Below, piece by piece: positions 17,517 through 26,745 of a stretch of 64,000 nt of DNA. How positions within the stretch are numbered: the stretch's first letter is position 1; each line of letters begins with the position of its first letter. This stretch comes from Pandoraea pneumonica (GTDB lineage: Bacteria > Pseudomonadota > Gammaproteobacteria > Burkholderiales > Burkholderiaceae): positions 1,488,001 through 1,552,000 of the forward strand of contig NZ_CABPSK010000001.1 in NCBI RefSeq assembly GCF_902459645.1, read 5' to 3'. Under the pieces are notes generated by a model, which worked only from the letters and a program-made list of their open reading frames with translations, had not been told where the DNA came from and searched no databases. The position numbers were made by a program, and so were the translations under genes.

Positions 17517-19187
17517 TCACAGCATTGCGCGACGGAAGTCCGCCAACAGTTGGCCCAAGTACGCGTTGAAGCGTGCAGCTTCGGCGCCGTCGATCACGCG
17601 GTGATCGTAGGACAGCGACAGCGGCAGCGTCAGTTGCGGCAGGAACTGTTGCTTACGCTCGTCCCACACCGGCTTCTGATACGAACGCGACAGACCCAGA
17701 ATGGCCACTTCCGGCGCATTGATGATCGGCGTGAACGTGGTGCCGCCGATACCGCCGAGCGACGAGATCGAGAAGCAACCGCCTTGCATCTGGTCCGGCT
17801 TGAGCTTGCCTTCGCGGGCGAGCTTGGCCAGGTCCGACGTCTCGCGTGCGATTTCGAACACGCCCTTCTTGTCGGCATCGCGGACCACCGGCACGACCAG
17901 ACCGTTCGGCGTGTCGGCAGCGAAGCCCACGTGGAAGTACTGCTTGAAGACGAGGTTGTCGCCGTCGAGGCTGGCGTTGAACGTCGGGAATTTCTTCAGG
18001 GCCATCACGACGGCCTTGATCACGAACGCGAGCATCGTCACCTTGACGCCGGCCTTTTCGTTTTCCTTGTTCAACTGCACGCGGAAGGCTTCCAGTTCGC
18101 TGATGTCCGCTTCGTCGTTGTTCGTGACGTGCGGGATCATGACCCAGTTGCGGTGCAGGTTGGCACCCGAAATCTTCTTGATGCGCGAGAGCGCCTTCGG
18201 TTCGACCGGACCGAACTTCGAGAAGTCGATCTTCGGCCACGGCAGCAGATTCAGCTCGCCACCGCCTGCGGGCGCACCACCCGTCGCAGCCGGACGATTG
18301 CCACCGGCCAGCGCGCTCTTGATGAAGTTGCGCACGTCGTCGACGGTCACACGGCCCTTCGGCCCCGTTCCCTTGACTTGCGTGACTTCCACACCCAGCT
18401 CGCGCGCAAACTTACGCACCGACGGGCTAGCGTGGCTAATCGGCTGGCTACCCGTTGCGACGGCAGCGGCAGGCGCGGCAGCCGGTGCTGCGGCGGGCGC
18501 CGGTGCCGGAGCGGCCGGGGCTGCTGCGGCAGGTGCCGGGGCGGCTTGCGGTGCAGGCGCGGGCGCAGCGGCAGCCTTGGCCGGTGCAGCAGCGGCACCT
18601 TCGAGCACCACGATCAGCGAGCCTTCCGAGACCTTGTCGCCGACATTAACCTTGATTTCCTTGACGACGCCAGCGGCCGGGCTCGGCACGTCCATCGACG
18701 CCTTGTCCGATTCCAGCGTGACCAGCGACTGCTCTGCCGTCACCGTATCGCCCACCTTGACCAGCACTTCGATCACAGGCACGTCGTCGTAGCCGCCGAT
18801 ATCCGGCACCTTCACATCGATCTTGCTCGTACCGCCAGCGGCAGCCGGCGCCGCGGGGGCTGCCGGGGCCGGTGCAGCAGCTTGCGGTGCTGCTGCCGGA
18901 GCAGCGGCCGGCGCGGCAGCACCGTTGGCTTGCGCGCCCGAGCCATTCACGGTCTCGAGCGTCAGAATCAGCGAGCCTTCCGAAACTTCATCGCCGACTT
19001 TCAGGCTCAGCGCCTTGATAACGCCAGCGGCCGGGCTCGGCACATCCATCGTGGCCTTGTCCGACTCCAGGGTAATCAGCGCCTGCTCGGCGTCGATCTT
19101 GTCACCCGCTTTGACCAGCACGTCGATGACGGGCAAGTCTTTGAAGTCACCGATGTCCGGGACTTTCACTTCGATCACTTGACTCAT
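17517..19187 (-). CDS. aceF: Pyruvate dehydrogenase E2, dihydrolipoyl acetyltransferase
   Basis: Core acyltransferase of the pyruvate dehydrogenase complex, 556 residues. Two lipoyl domains are present (lysine in ESDKATMDVP at K44 and in ESDKASMDVP of the second), each followed by an Ala/Pro swinging arm. The peripheral-subunit-binding domain (SPSVRKFARELGVEV to GRVTVDDVRNFI) follows, and then the catalytic domain ending in YDHRVIDGAEAARF with the active-site histidine and aspartate. It lies 97 bases downstream of aceE and 61 bases upstream of the HslV-like gene. Confidence 0.97.
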   Translation of the reverse strand: MSQVIEVKVPDIGDFKDLPVIDVLVKAGDKIDAEQALITLESDKATMDVPSPAAGVIKALSLKVGDEVSEGSLILTLETVNGSGAQANGAAAPAAAPAAAPQAAAPAPAAPAAPAAAGGTSKIDVKVPDIGGYDDVPVIEVLVKVGDTVTAEQSLVTLESDKASMDVPSPAAGVVKEIKVNVGDKVSEGSLIVVLEGAAAAPAKAAAAPAPAPQAAPAPAAAAPAAPAPAPAAAPAAAPAAAVATGSQPISHASPSVRKFARELGVEVTQVKGTGPKGRVTVDDVRNFIKSALAGGNRPAATGGAPAGGGELNLLPWPKIDFSKFGPVEPKALSRIKKISGANLHRNWVMIPHVTNNDEADISELEAFRVQLNKENEKAGVKVTMLAFVIKAVVMALKKFPTFNASLDGDNLVFKQYFHVGFAADTPNGLVVPVVRDADKKGVFEIARETSDLAKLAREGKLKPDQMQGGCFSISSLGGIGGTTFTPIINAPEVAILGLSRSYQKPVWDERKQQFLPQLTLPLSLSYDHRVIDGAEAARFNAYLGQLLADFRRAML

Positions 19188-19284
19188 TTTCCACAGTCTC
19201 CTCGAGGCTGCGCTTGTCGTGCGGCGCGCATCCGCCTGCCGCTGGGGGGCGGCTGGCGGACGCGACTGCCGCGCGAAGCGGCCT

Positions 19285-21972
19285 TTAGACGGTCATCGGG
19301 TTGGGTTTATTCGGATCCAGGTTGTACTTGGCGATCGCTTCGGCAACCTTGCTTGCCGGCAGCGTGCCTTCGTCGGCCAGCGCCTTGAGCGCAGCGACCG
19401 TCACCCAGTTACGATCCACCTCGAAGAAGTGACGCAGCTTCTCACGCGTATCCGAACGGCCATAACCGTCGGTACCGAGCACCACGTAACGACCGCGCAC
19501 GAACGGACGAATTTGGTCAGCGTACGTACGGATGTAGTCGGTCGATGCGATGACCGGGCCACGCGTATCGTTCAGGCACTTCTCGACGTGCGACAGACGC
19601 GGCGTCTCGGTCGGGTGCAGAAGATTGTAGCGTGCGACGTCATTGCCTTCGCGCGACAGTTCGGTGAAGCTCGGGCAGCTCCACAGATCCGATTCGACGC
19701 CCCAGTCGTTCTTGAGCATCTCGGCCGCAGCGATCACTTCATTGAAGATCGTGCCCGAACCCAGCAGTTGCACACGCGGGGCCTTCTTGTTGTCTTCGCC
19801 GCGACGGAACGCGTACATCCCCTTCAGGATGTCCTGTTCGACGCCTTCCGGCATGGCCGGGTGGGCGTAGTTCTCGTTCATCACGGTCAGGTAGTAATAC
19901 ACGTCTTCCTGATCCTGCACCATGCGGCGCAGACCGTCTTGAACGATCACAGCCAGTTCGAAGGCGAACGTCGGATCGTACGGCAGGCAGTTCGGAATCG
20001 ACGACGCCCACAGCAGCGAGTGACCGTCTTCGTGTTGCAGACCTTCACCGTTGAGCGTGGTCCGGCCGGCGGTACCGCCAACCAGGAAGCCGCGGGCGCG
20101 CATGTCGCCAGCCGCCCAGGCCAGATCGCCGATACGCTGGAAGCCGAACATCGAGTAGAAGATGTAGAACGGGATCATCGTCTCGCCGTGCGTCGAGTAC
20201 GACGTTGCGGCGGCGATCCAGTCGCACATACCACCCGCTTCATTGATGCCTTCTTGCAGAATCTGACCGTTCTCAGATTCCTTGTAGAACATCAGTTGAT
20301 CCTGATCTTGCGGGATGTAACGCTGACCGACCTGGCTCCAGATACCGATCTGACGGAACAGACCTTCCATACCGAAGGTACGCGACTCGTCCGGCACGAT
20401 CGGCACAATACGCTGACCCAGCGCCTTGTCCTTGAGCAGCACATTCAGAATGCGCACGAATGCCATCGTCGTCGAGATTTCACGGCCTTCGGCAGTCGCC
20501 TTGAGCAGTGCATCGAAGGCGTTCAGCGCGGGCACCGGCAGCGAAGCGGCCTTGGTGCGGCGCTGCGGCAGGTAGCCACCGAGTTCCATGCGGCGAGCGC
20601 GCATGTATTCGAGTTCCTTCGAGCCTTCTTCGAACTTGACGTACGGCACGTCGGCGATTTCGTCGTCGGTGAGCGGCAGCTTGAACTGGTCGCGGAATTT
20701 CTTGAGCGACTCCACCGGCATCTTCTTCTGCTGGTGGGTGATGTTCATCGCCTGACCGGCTTCACCCATGCCGTAACCCTTGATGGTCTTGGCGAGGATG
20801 ACGGTCGGTTGACCCTTGTGCTGCGTTGCCGATTGATAGGCCGCGTAGATCTTGTGCGGATCGTGACCGCCGCGATTGAGCGCCCAGATATCTTCGTCGG
20901 AGTAGTCGGCCACCATGGCCTTCAGCTCAGGCGTATTGAAGAAGTTCTCGCGCACAAACGCGCCGTCCTTCGACTTGTACGTCTGATACTCACCGTCCAC
21001 GCATTCCATCATGCGCTTCATCAGCAGGCCCTTCTTGTCGCGCGCGAGAAGCGCGTCCCAGCGGCTGCCCCAGATAACCTTGATGACGTTCCAGCCGGCA
21101 CCGCGGAATTCCGATTCGAGTTCCTGAATGATCTTGCCGTTGCCGCGCACCGGGCCGTCCAGGCGTTGCAGGTTGCAGTTGATCACGAACACGAGGTTAT
21201 CGAGGTGTTCGCGTCCGGCCATGCCGATTGCGCCCAGCGACTCCGGTTCATCCGTTTCGCCATCGCCCAGGAACGCCCAAACCTTACGACCTTCGGTCTG
21301 CACGATGTTGCGCGACTCGAGGTACTTCATGAAGCGAGCCTGATAGATCGCCATGATCGGGCCCAGACCCATCGACACCGTCGGGAACTGCCAGAAGTCC
21401 GGCATCAGCCACGGGTGCGGGTACGACGACAGACCGCCGCCGTCGACTTCCTGACGGAAGTTCTCGAGCTGGCTCATTTCCAGGCGGCCCAACAGGTACG
21501 CACGGCTGTAGACGCCAGGCGACGAGTGGCCTTGCACGAACACCAGGTCGCCACCGTGCTTGTCCGACGGGGCGTGCCAGAAGTGGTTGAAACCGACGTC
21601 ATACAGCGTTGCGGCCGAGGCAAACGAGGCGATGTGACCGCCAACGTTCGTGTCCTTGCCGGCACGCAGCACCATCGCGATCGCATTCCAGCGGGTGTAC
21701 GAGCGAATCTTGTGCTCGACTTCCTGATCGCCCGGAATACGGGCCTGCTGGTCGACGGGGATGGTGTTGATATAGGGGGTGTTGGCCGAGAACGGGAGAT
21801 GTTCGCCATTGATACGGGCGAATTCAATCAGCTTCTCGAGCAGGTAGTGGGCACGCTCCGGGCCTTCGGCAGCCAGCACGCCTTCGAGCGAGGCCAGCCA
21901 TTCTTGCGTTTCTTGGGGATCGGCGTCCGCAGGGGACACGATCTTCAGGGCTTCTTCAGGTACGGCGGACAT
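19285..21972 (-). CDS. aceE: Pyruvate dehydrogenase E1 component (homodimeric)
   Basis: Thiamine-diphosphate-dependent decarboxylase of 895 residues, the size of homodimeric gammaproteobacterial/betaproteobacterial E1. The ThDP motif begins GDGETDEPESLGA and continues to the NCNLQRLDGPVRGN region. DPQETQEWLASLE near the N-terminus and GTDGYGRSDTRE near the C-terminus are typical of AceE. AAGGAGACACC precedes the ATG. It is the first gene of the operon and diverges from a histidine-kinase gene. No pdhR gene is adjacent. Confidence 0.97.
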   Translation of the reverse strand: MSAVPEEALKIVSPADADPQETQEWLASLEGVLAAEGPERAHYLLEKLIEFARINGEHLPFSANTPYINTIPVDQQARIPGDQEVEHKIRSYTRWNAIAMVLRAGKDTNVGGHIASFASAATLYDVGFNHFWHAPSDKHGGDLVFVQGHSSPGVYSRAYLLGRLEMSQLENFRQEVDGGGLSSYPHPWLMPDFWQFPTVSMGLGPIMAIYQARFMKYLESRNIVQTEGRKVWAFLGDGETDEPESLGAIGMAGREHLDNLVFVINCNLQRLDGPVRGNGKIIQELESEFRGAGWNVIKVIWGSRWDALLARDKKGLLMKRMMECVDGEYQTYKSKDGAFVRENFFNTPELKAMVADYSDEDIWALNRGGHDPHKIYAAYQSATQHKGQPTVILAKTIKGYGMGEAGQAMNITHQQKKMPVESLKKFRDQFKLPLTDDEIADVPYVKFEEGSKELEYMRARRMELGGYLPQRRTKAASLPVPALNAFDALLKATAEGREISTTMAFVRILNVLLKDKALGQRIVPIVPDESRTFGMEGLFRQIGIWSQVGQRYIPQDQDQLMFYKESENGQILQEGINEAGGMCDWIAAATSYSTHGETMIPFYIFYSMFGFQRIGDLAWAAGDMRARGFLVGGTAGRTTLNGEGLQHEDGHSLLWASSIPNCLPYDPTFAFELAVIVQDGLRRMVQDQEDVYYYLTVMNENYAHPAMPEGVEQDILKGMYAFRRGEDNKKAPRVQLLGSGTIFNEVIAAAEMLKNDWGVESDLWSCPSFTELSREGNDVARYNLLHPTETPRLSHVEKCLNDTRGPVIASTDYIRTYADQIRPFVRGRYVVLGTDGYGRSDTREKLRHFFEVDRNWVTVAALKALADEGTLPASKVAEAIAKYNLDPNKPNPMTV

Positions 21973-22057
21973 GGTGTCTCCTTGTCTGTCGTTAGCGGGT
22001 TGGCGTAACGGTTGATACCCGCTTCATGGACGGGCCCACCGGCATTTTTACCGGGGC

Positions 22058-22130
22058 ATTGTACGAAGGATATTCCCGCCTTCGCAAGCGAAATTTCAGA
22101 TTACGATAGTAAATTTCATAGTGCGAAATT
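22058..22130 (-). promoter_or_regulatory. aceE promoter with AAATTTC motif cluster
   Basis: Read leftward, TTGCGA (22082-22087), an 18-base spacer and TACAAT (22058-22063) form a promoter about 80 bases before aceE. Directly upstream is a cluster of related elements: AAATTTC at 22091-22097 and 22111-22117, and GCGAAATT at 22088-22095 and 22123-22130. The cluster looks like a binding region for an activator or repressor acting on aceE and perhaps on the divergent kinase gene. Confidence 0.5.
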
Positions 22131-22314
22131 CTGTTGCGGTGCACATAAAATCAAGGGCTTGGAGACGACATCTCAACACGGTTTGATTGCGTACCGATCG
22201 GTCTCAATAGCGTTTTAAGCGGGCGTCTTAGCAAAAAGATCGGACGCTTCCGAAAAGCAGAGCATGAAAGGCTAAAGCAGCGGGAAACCGGTCTGCCTGC
22301 GCTACAATCTCGCC

Positions 22315-24798
22315 ATGCTTTCGCCACGCCTCGCCAACTCCGCCCCACCGTCCCGGACCGCCGCCACGCCTGCCCGCTCTAACCGCTGGCTGCAAGGGTT
22401 CGCGGAGTCGCACTACTACTTGCTGGTGCCGCTGGTCTCCATTGTGATCTTCCTCGTGGTCATGAGTTTGATCCTGTGGAGCCTGAATCGCCGCGAGACG
22501 GAACAGCAGCAGGACACGCTTTATCGCAACGTTGCTTGGGCACAGCAACAGATCCGCCTGAATATGCTGGCCATTCAGGATCAGATCAGTTCCCTTGCGC
22601 GCGACACCGCGGCGAAGCCTCAGGACATCGCGCACTTCCAGAACGCGGCGAGCGAGTTGATGCAAAACCATGCAGACATCGTCTTCATGAACTGGCTCGA
22701 CGCGGGGCAGCGACCGAAATGGGCCGTGCCTGCCGACTCGCCGTTTGCGTCCCGCCTACAGGGCTCGGCGCAGCATCCGATGGAAGACGAACTCCTGGTG
22801 GCGTTTCGCGCGGCGCGTGACTCCCGTCGATCGGCCTATTCCACGTTGATCTATGACGCCTCGGGCGCGAGCTATATCGTCGTTCAGGTGCCCGTGTTGC
22901 GTGAGCGCGAGTTCCTCGGCACGATCAGTGCGGTGTACTCCGTCGAGGGCCTGCTGATTCACGAACTGCCGCAAGAGCTCGGCGACAAATTCAAAGTGTC
23001 GTTCATCGACACGCACAACAACGAACTGGCGACGACATCGACACGTCCGCCACTACCTCGCGACGTCTCCTACGAACTCCTGCTCGACCCGCCCGGCCAC
23101 AGCCTGGCCGTGCGCATTTATTCGTATCCGGCCGTCGGCAACTTCGTCAACAACACGCTGGTCTGGCTGATTGCCGGGCTGTCGTGCTTCGTGCTGTGGA
23201 GCCTTTGGAGTCTCTGGCGGCATACGCGCCAGCGCTTCGAGGCCCAGCAAGCCCTGTTCAATGAAACGTCGTTCCGCCGGGCGATGGAAAACTCCATCGT
23301 GATCGGGATGCGCGTGCTTGATCTGCAAGGGCACATTACCTATGTGAATCCGGCGTTTTGCCGCATGACGGGCTGGGACGAGCCGGACCTCATGAACCGT
23401 GCACCGCCCTACCCGTATTGGCCGAAGGACGATATCCACGAGATGCAGCGCCGCATCGACATGACGTTGCGCGGCAAGGCTCCCTCGCATGGATTTGAAA
23501 TACGCGTGCAGCGCAAAGACGGCACGATCTTCTACGCCCGAATGTTTGTCTCGCCGCTCGTCGACGCGCACGGTCGGCAGACTGGCTGGATGTCGTCGCT
23601 GACCGATATCAGCGAGCCGAAGCGCGCGCGCGAAGAACTCGCCGCCGCGCACGAGCGCTTCACCACCGTGTTGGAAAGTCTCGATGCGTCGGTGTCGGTG
23701 CTTGCCGTCGATAAGGCCGAGCTGCTCTTCGCCAACCGCTACTATCGCCAGTTGTTCGGCACGCGCCCTGAGGGTCACCTCGAACTCTCCGGCGGCGGCG
23801 AACTCTCGCCGACCTCGCTCGACCATATCGATATGGTCGACGCGTTCGCCGGATTGCCCGCAGCGTCGCTGACCGACACGGCCGCCGAAACGCAGGAAAT
23901 CTATCTGCCCACGCATCAGAAGTGGTTCGAAGTGCGCCGTCAGTACATTCAATGGGTGGACGGCCATCTGGCGCAATTGCAGGTCGCTACCGACATTACG
24001 GCGCGCCGGCACGCGGAAGAATTGGCACGGCAAGAGGAAGAACGGTTACAGTTCACGGGCCGTCTGACGACGATGGGCGAAATGGCTTCGTCGCTCGCGC
24101 ATGAATTGAATCAGCCGCTGGCCGCGATCAATAACTACTGCATGGGAACGGCCGCGCTGGTGCGCGCGGGCCGCACATCGCCCGAGACGCTGCTGCCAGC
24201 GCTGGAAAAGACTTCGCAGCAGGCCGTTCGGGCGGGCATGATCATTAAGCGCATTCGCGCTTTCGTGAAACGTAGTGAACCGAAGCGTCAGCCGTCATCT
24301 ATTTATGAGATCGTGGCGGACGCTGTCGGGCTGGCCGAAATCGAGGCCCGCAAGCGCCGGGTGCGCATCGTGACCGAGCTTCCGGCAGGACTGCCACAGA
24401 TTTACGTGGACCCGGTGCTGATCGAGCAAGTGCTGGTGAACCTGCTGAAGAATGCGGCCGAGGCCATGCACGGCTACACGCCGCCGCCCGGCCAGCGCCG
24501 GGATCTGACGGTGCGCTTGCATGTCGAGCGGCGTGACAAGTCGATTGAATTTCAGGTGTCCGACCACGGCCCAGGCGTGGACGAAGCCACCATCGAACGG
24601 TTGTTTGAACCGTTCTTCAGCACCAAATCGGACGGCATGGGCATGGGCCTGAACATCTGCCGTTCCATCATCGAATCGCATCACGGCCGTCTGTGGGTAG
24701 AAAACAATGAAGTCGACGGCGTGCGGAATGGTTGTACTTTTTGTATTCTGTTACCGTTAGAAGGCGATACGACATCCGGATCCGGGGGAGGACTATGA
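22315..24798 (+). CDS. Membrane-bound PAS-domain sensor histidine kinase
   Basis: Sensor kinase of 827 residues. A membrane segment (about 33-58) and a second at about 275-295 enclose a periplasmic sensing region. A PAS domain (GHITYVNPAFCRMTGW) and a second, less typical PAS-like segment follow. HisKA has the phospho-acceptor His596 in SLAHELNQPLAAI. HATPase_c shows NLLKNAAEAM, DHGPGVD, EPFFSTK and GMGMGLNICRS. The catalytic half is of the FixL/TodS-like type. A TACAAT box at 22303-22308 is so close to the ATG that the transcript may be leaderless. Stop and response-regulator start overlap (ATGA). Signal unknown; the place beside aceE suggests carbon or redox status. Confidence 0.88.
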   Translation: MLSPRLANSAPPSRTAATPARSNRWLQGFAESHYYLLVPLVSIVIFLVVMSLILWSLNRRETEQQQDTLYRNVAWAQQQIRLNMLAIQDQISSLARDTAAKPQDIAHFQNAASELMQNHADIVFMNWLDAGQRPKWAVPADSPFASRLQGSAQHPMEDELLVAFRAARDSRRSAYSTLIYDASGASYIVVQVPVLREREFLGTISAVYSVEGLLIHELPQELGDKFKVSFIDTHNNELATTSTRPPLPRDVSYELLLDPPGHSLAVRIYSYPAVGNFVNNTLVWLIAGLSCFVLWSLWSLWRHTRQRFEAQQALFNETSFRRAMENSIVIGMRVLDLQGHITYVNPAFCRMTGWDEPDLMNRAPPYPYWPKDDIHEMQRRIDMTLRGKAPSHGFEIRVQRKDGTIFYARMFVSPLVDAHGRQTGWMSSLTDISEPKRAREELAAAHERFTTVLESLDASVSVLAVDKAELLFANRYYRQLFGTRPEGHLELSGGGELSPTSLDHIDMVDAFAGLPAASLTDTAAETQEIYLPTHQKWFEVRRQYIQWVDGHLAQLQVATDITARRHAEELARQEEERLQFTGRLTTMGEMASSLAHELNQPLAAINNYCMGTAALVRAGRTSPETLLPALEKTSQQAVRAGMIIKRIRAFVKRSEPKRQPSSIYEIVADAVGLAEIEARKRRVRIVTELPAGLPQIYVDPVLIEQVLVNLLKNAAEAMHGYTPPPGQRRDLTVRLHVERRDKSIEFQVSDHGPGVDEATIERLFEPFFSTKSDGMGMGLNICRSIIESHHGRLWVENNEVDGVRNGCTFCILLPLEGDTTSGSGGGL

Positions 24799-25421
24799 CG
24801 ACACCAAACACCAATATCGATCAAGAAACTGTCTTTGTTGTCGATGACGACGAAGCAGTGCGCGACTCACTGCGCTGGCTACTTGAAGCCAATGGTTACC
24901 ACGTTCGCGGCTTCGAGAGCGCCGAGCAATTTATTGCGCACTACGACAAACGTCAGGTGAGCTGCTTGATTCTCGACGTGCGCATGCCGGGCATGAGCGG
25001 CCTGGAGTTGCAAGAGCGGCTGATCGATCAAAAGATCAACATCCCGACGATCTTCGTGACGGGCCACGGCGACGTGCCGATGGCAGTCAATACGATGAAG
25101 AAAGGCGCGATGGACTTCATCGAAAAGCCTTTCGATGAAGCGGAACTGCGGGCATTGGTGGAGCGCATGCTCTCGAAGGCCCGGCAGGATGCCAGCAGCC
25201 AACGCGAGCAACAACAAGCCGAGGAACTGCTCGCACGCCTCACCGGCCGTGAGCAACAAGTGCTCGAGCGGATTATCGCCGGTCGCTTGAATAAGCAGAT
25301 TGCCGACGATCTCGGCATCAGTATCAAGACGGTCGAGGCCCATCGCGCCAACATCATGGAGAAGCTCAACGTCAACACAGTTGCCGACCTGCTGCGTCTC
25401 GCCTTGTCCAAACGTTCGTAA
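24795..25421 (+). CDS. FixJ-type response regulator
   Basis: Response regulator of 208 residues. The receiver has the acidic pocket DDD at 17-19, phospho-acceptor Asp61 (LILDVRMPG), the TGHGDVPMA switch and the conserved lysine in FIEKPF. The LuxR-type output domain (LTGREQQVLERIIAGRLNKQIADDLGIS, KTVEAHRANIM) follows. The ATG overlaps the kinase stop by four bases and is preceded by a strong GGGGGAGGA, so the two are translationally coupled. It probably activates genes in response to the kinase. Targets are not shown by the sequence, though the aceE promoter is close by. Confidence 0.93.
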   Translation: MTTPNTNIDQETVFVVDDDEAVRDSLRWLLEANGYHVRGFESAEQFIAHYDKRQVSCLILDVRMPGMSGLELQERLIDQKINIPTIFVTGHGDVPMAVNTMKKGAMDFIEKPFDEAELRALVERMLSKARQDASSQREQQQAEELLARLTGREQQVLERIIAGRLNKQIADDLGISIKTVEAHRANIMEKLNVNTVADLLRLALSKRS

Positions 25422-25564
25422 GTCTCGCCCGATGACAGCCTGCTGGAACCGGTGAATCTGCCGGAACTAGCGGGCCAGCAACAATACCCACCTTGCATTC
25501 CCCCAGAGCCGGCATCTCGCCGACTCGCGCAAGGTGGCCCCTCCCGCCGCCTTCGGCGCGCCGC

Positions 25565-25570
25565 TATAAT
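25565..25570 (+). promoter_or_regulatory. Candidate folD -10 box
   Basis: A perfect TATAAT lies 92 bases before the folD ATG in an otherwise G+C-rich gap. No convincing -35 box is found at 16-18 bases upstream, so confidence is limited. Confidence 0.35.
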
Positions 25571-25661
25571 ACGGTCTTTGCCGTCCACCACCTGCCTGGT
25601 AGACGCTGCCGTATCCGGCCTCTCGGGCCAGCCCCCTTCCTTCACACGATATCCACGCACC

Positions 25662-26516
25662 ATGACCGCCACCCTCATCGACGGCAACGCCCTCGCCAAA
25701 CGCATTCGCGCCGAAGTCGCTACGCGCGCTGCCGCTCTCACCGCCCGCGGCCACCAGCCCGGTCTCGCCGTGATTTTGGTCGGCGAAGATCAGGCCAGCC
25801 AGGTCTATGTGCGCAACAAGGTCAAGGCTTGCGAGGACAACGGCCTGTACTCGTCGCTCGACCGCTACCCGGCCGACCTGACCGAGACCGCCCTGCTCGC
25901 CCGCATCGACGAACTCAACCGTGATCCGAAGATCAACGGCATTCTGGTGCAATTGCCGCTGCCCAAGCATATCGACAGCCACAAGGTGCTCGAAGCGATC
26001 GCGCCGGAAAAGGATGTCGATGGCTTTCACGTGTCGAACGCCGGTGCCCTCATGACGGGCGCACCGCTGTTCCGTCCCTGCACGCCGTATGGCTGCATGA
26101 AGATGCTCGAATCGGTCGATTTCCCGCTGCGCGGCGCCGTTGCCGTCGTGATCGGCGCGTCGAACATCGTCGGCAAGCCGATGGCCATGATGCTGCTCCA
26201 AGCCGGCGCTACCGTCACCATCTGCAACAGCAAGACCAAAGATCTCGCCGCCCACACCCGCAACGCCGACGTGATCGTCGCCGCCGTGGGCAAGCGCAAT
26301 ATCGTGACGGCCGACATGGTCAAGCCTGGCGCCGCTGTGATCGACGTCGGTATGAATCGCGATGACGCCGGCAAGCTGTGCGGTGACGTCGACTTCAACG
26401 GCGTCAAGGACGTGGCCGGGTACATCACGCCCGTGCCGGGCGGCGTCGGCCCGATGACCATCACCATGCTGCTGGTCAACACGATCGAAGCGGCGGAACG
26501 CACGCTGGGCGCCTGA
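25662..26516 (+). CDS. folD: Bifunctional methylenetetrahydrofolate dehydrogenase/cyclohydrolase
   Basis: FolD of 284 residues interconverts methylene-, methenyl- and formyl-tetrahydrofolate with NADP. Signatures are [16 protein letters not shown] with the catalytic lysine, [12 protein letters not shown], and [28 protein letters not shown] in the NADP domain, ending [17 protein letters not shown]. The ATG at 25662 gives [16 protein letters not shown], the family start. An upstream in-frame extension is not conserved-looking. A terminator follows. Confidence 0.97.
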   Translation: MTATLIDGNALAKRIRAEVATRAAALTARGHQPGLAVILVGEDQASQVYVRNKVKACEDNGLYSSLDRYPADLTETALLARIDELNRDPKINGILVQLPLPKHIDSHKVLEAIAPEKDVDGFHVSNAGALMTGAPLFRPCTPYGCMKMLESVDFPLRGAVAVVIGASNIVGKPMAMMLLQAGATVTICNSKTKDLAAHTRNADVIVAAVGKRNIVTADMVKPGAAVIDVGMNRDDAGKLCGDVDFNGVKDVAGYITPVPGGVGPMTITMLLVNTIEAAERTLGA

Positions 26517-26544
26517 GGCACCCCGCCCTCAAAGGCTTGAGGGG

Positions 26545-26586
26545 AAAACGCGGCAGGCGGGACACCGTCTGCCGCGTTTCTTTTTG
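26545..26586 (+). terminator. Intrinsic terminator of folD
   Basis: Stem AACGCGGCAG (26547-26556) with CTGCCGCGTT (26569-26578), followed by a T-rich run to 26585. A smaller hairpin (CCCTCAA/TTGAGGG) precedes it. Confidence 0.8.
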
Positions 26587-26745
26587 AGGCGCAGCACCCC
26601 ATTGCGCCGATCCCCGCCCCACCCACACCTGCGCACACCTGCCGCCATGGCAATCCCCAATCGTTTCGGTTGAAAAAAACGACTGGAAAAATCGCAGGGA
26701 TGCCCCCACACTCTTCGTAAGCCCTTTCAAGTGGACATCGATCGC

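Noticed and set aside
19219-22008. A 929-codon open frame opposite aceE
   Set aside because: It mirrors the codon pattern of aceE in a G+C-rich genome, its protein has no recognisable fold, and aceE on the other strand is unmistakable. Similar long antisense frames oppose aceF, lpdA, purA and hisS.
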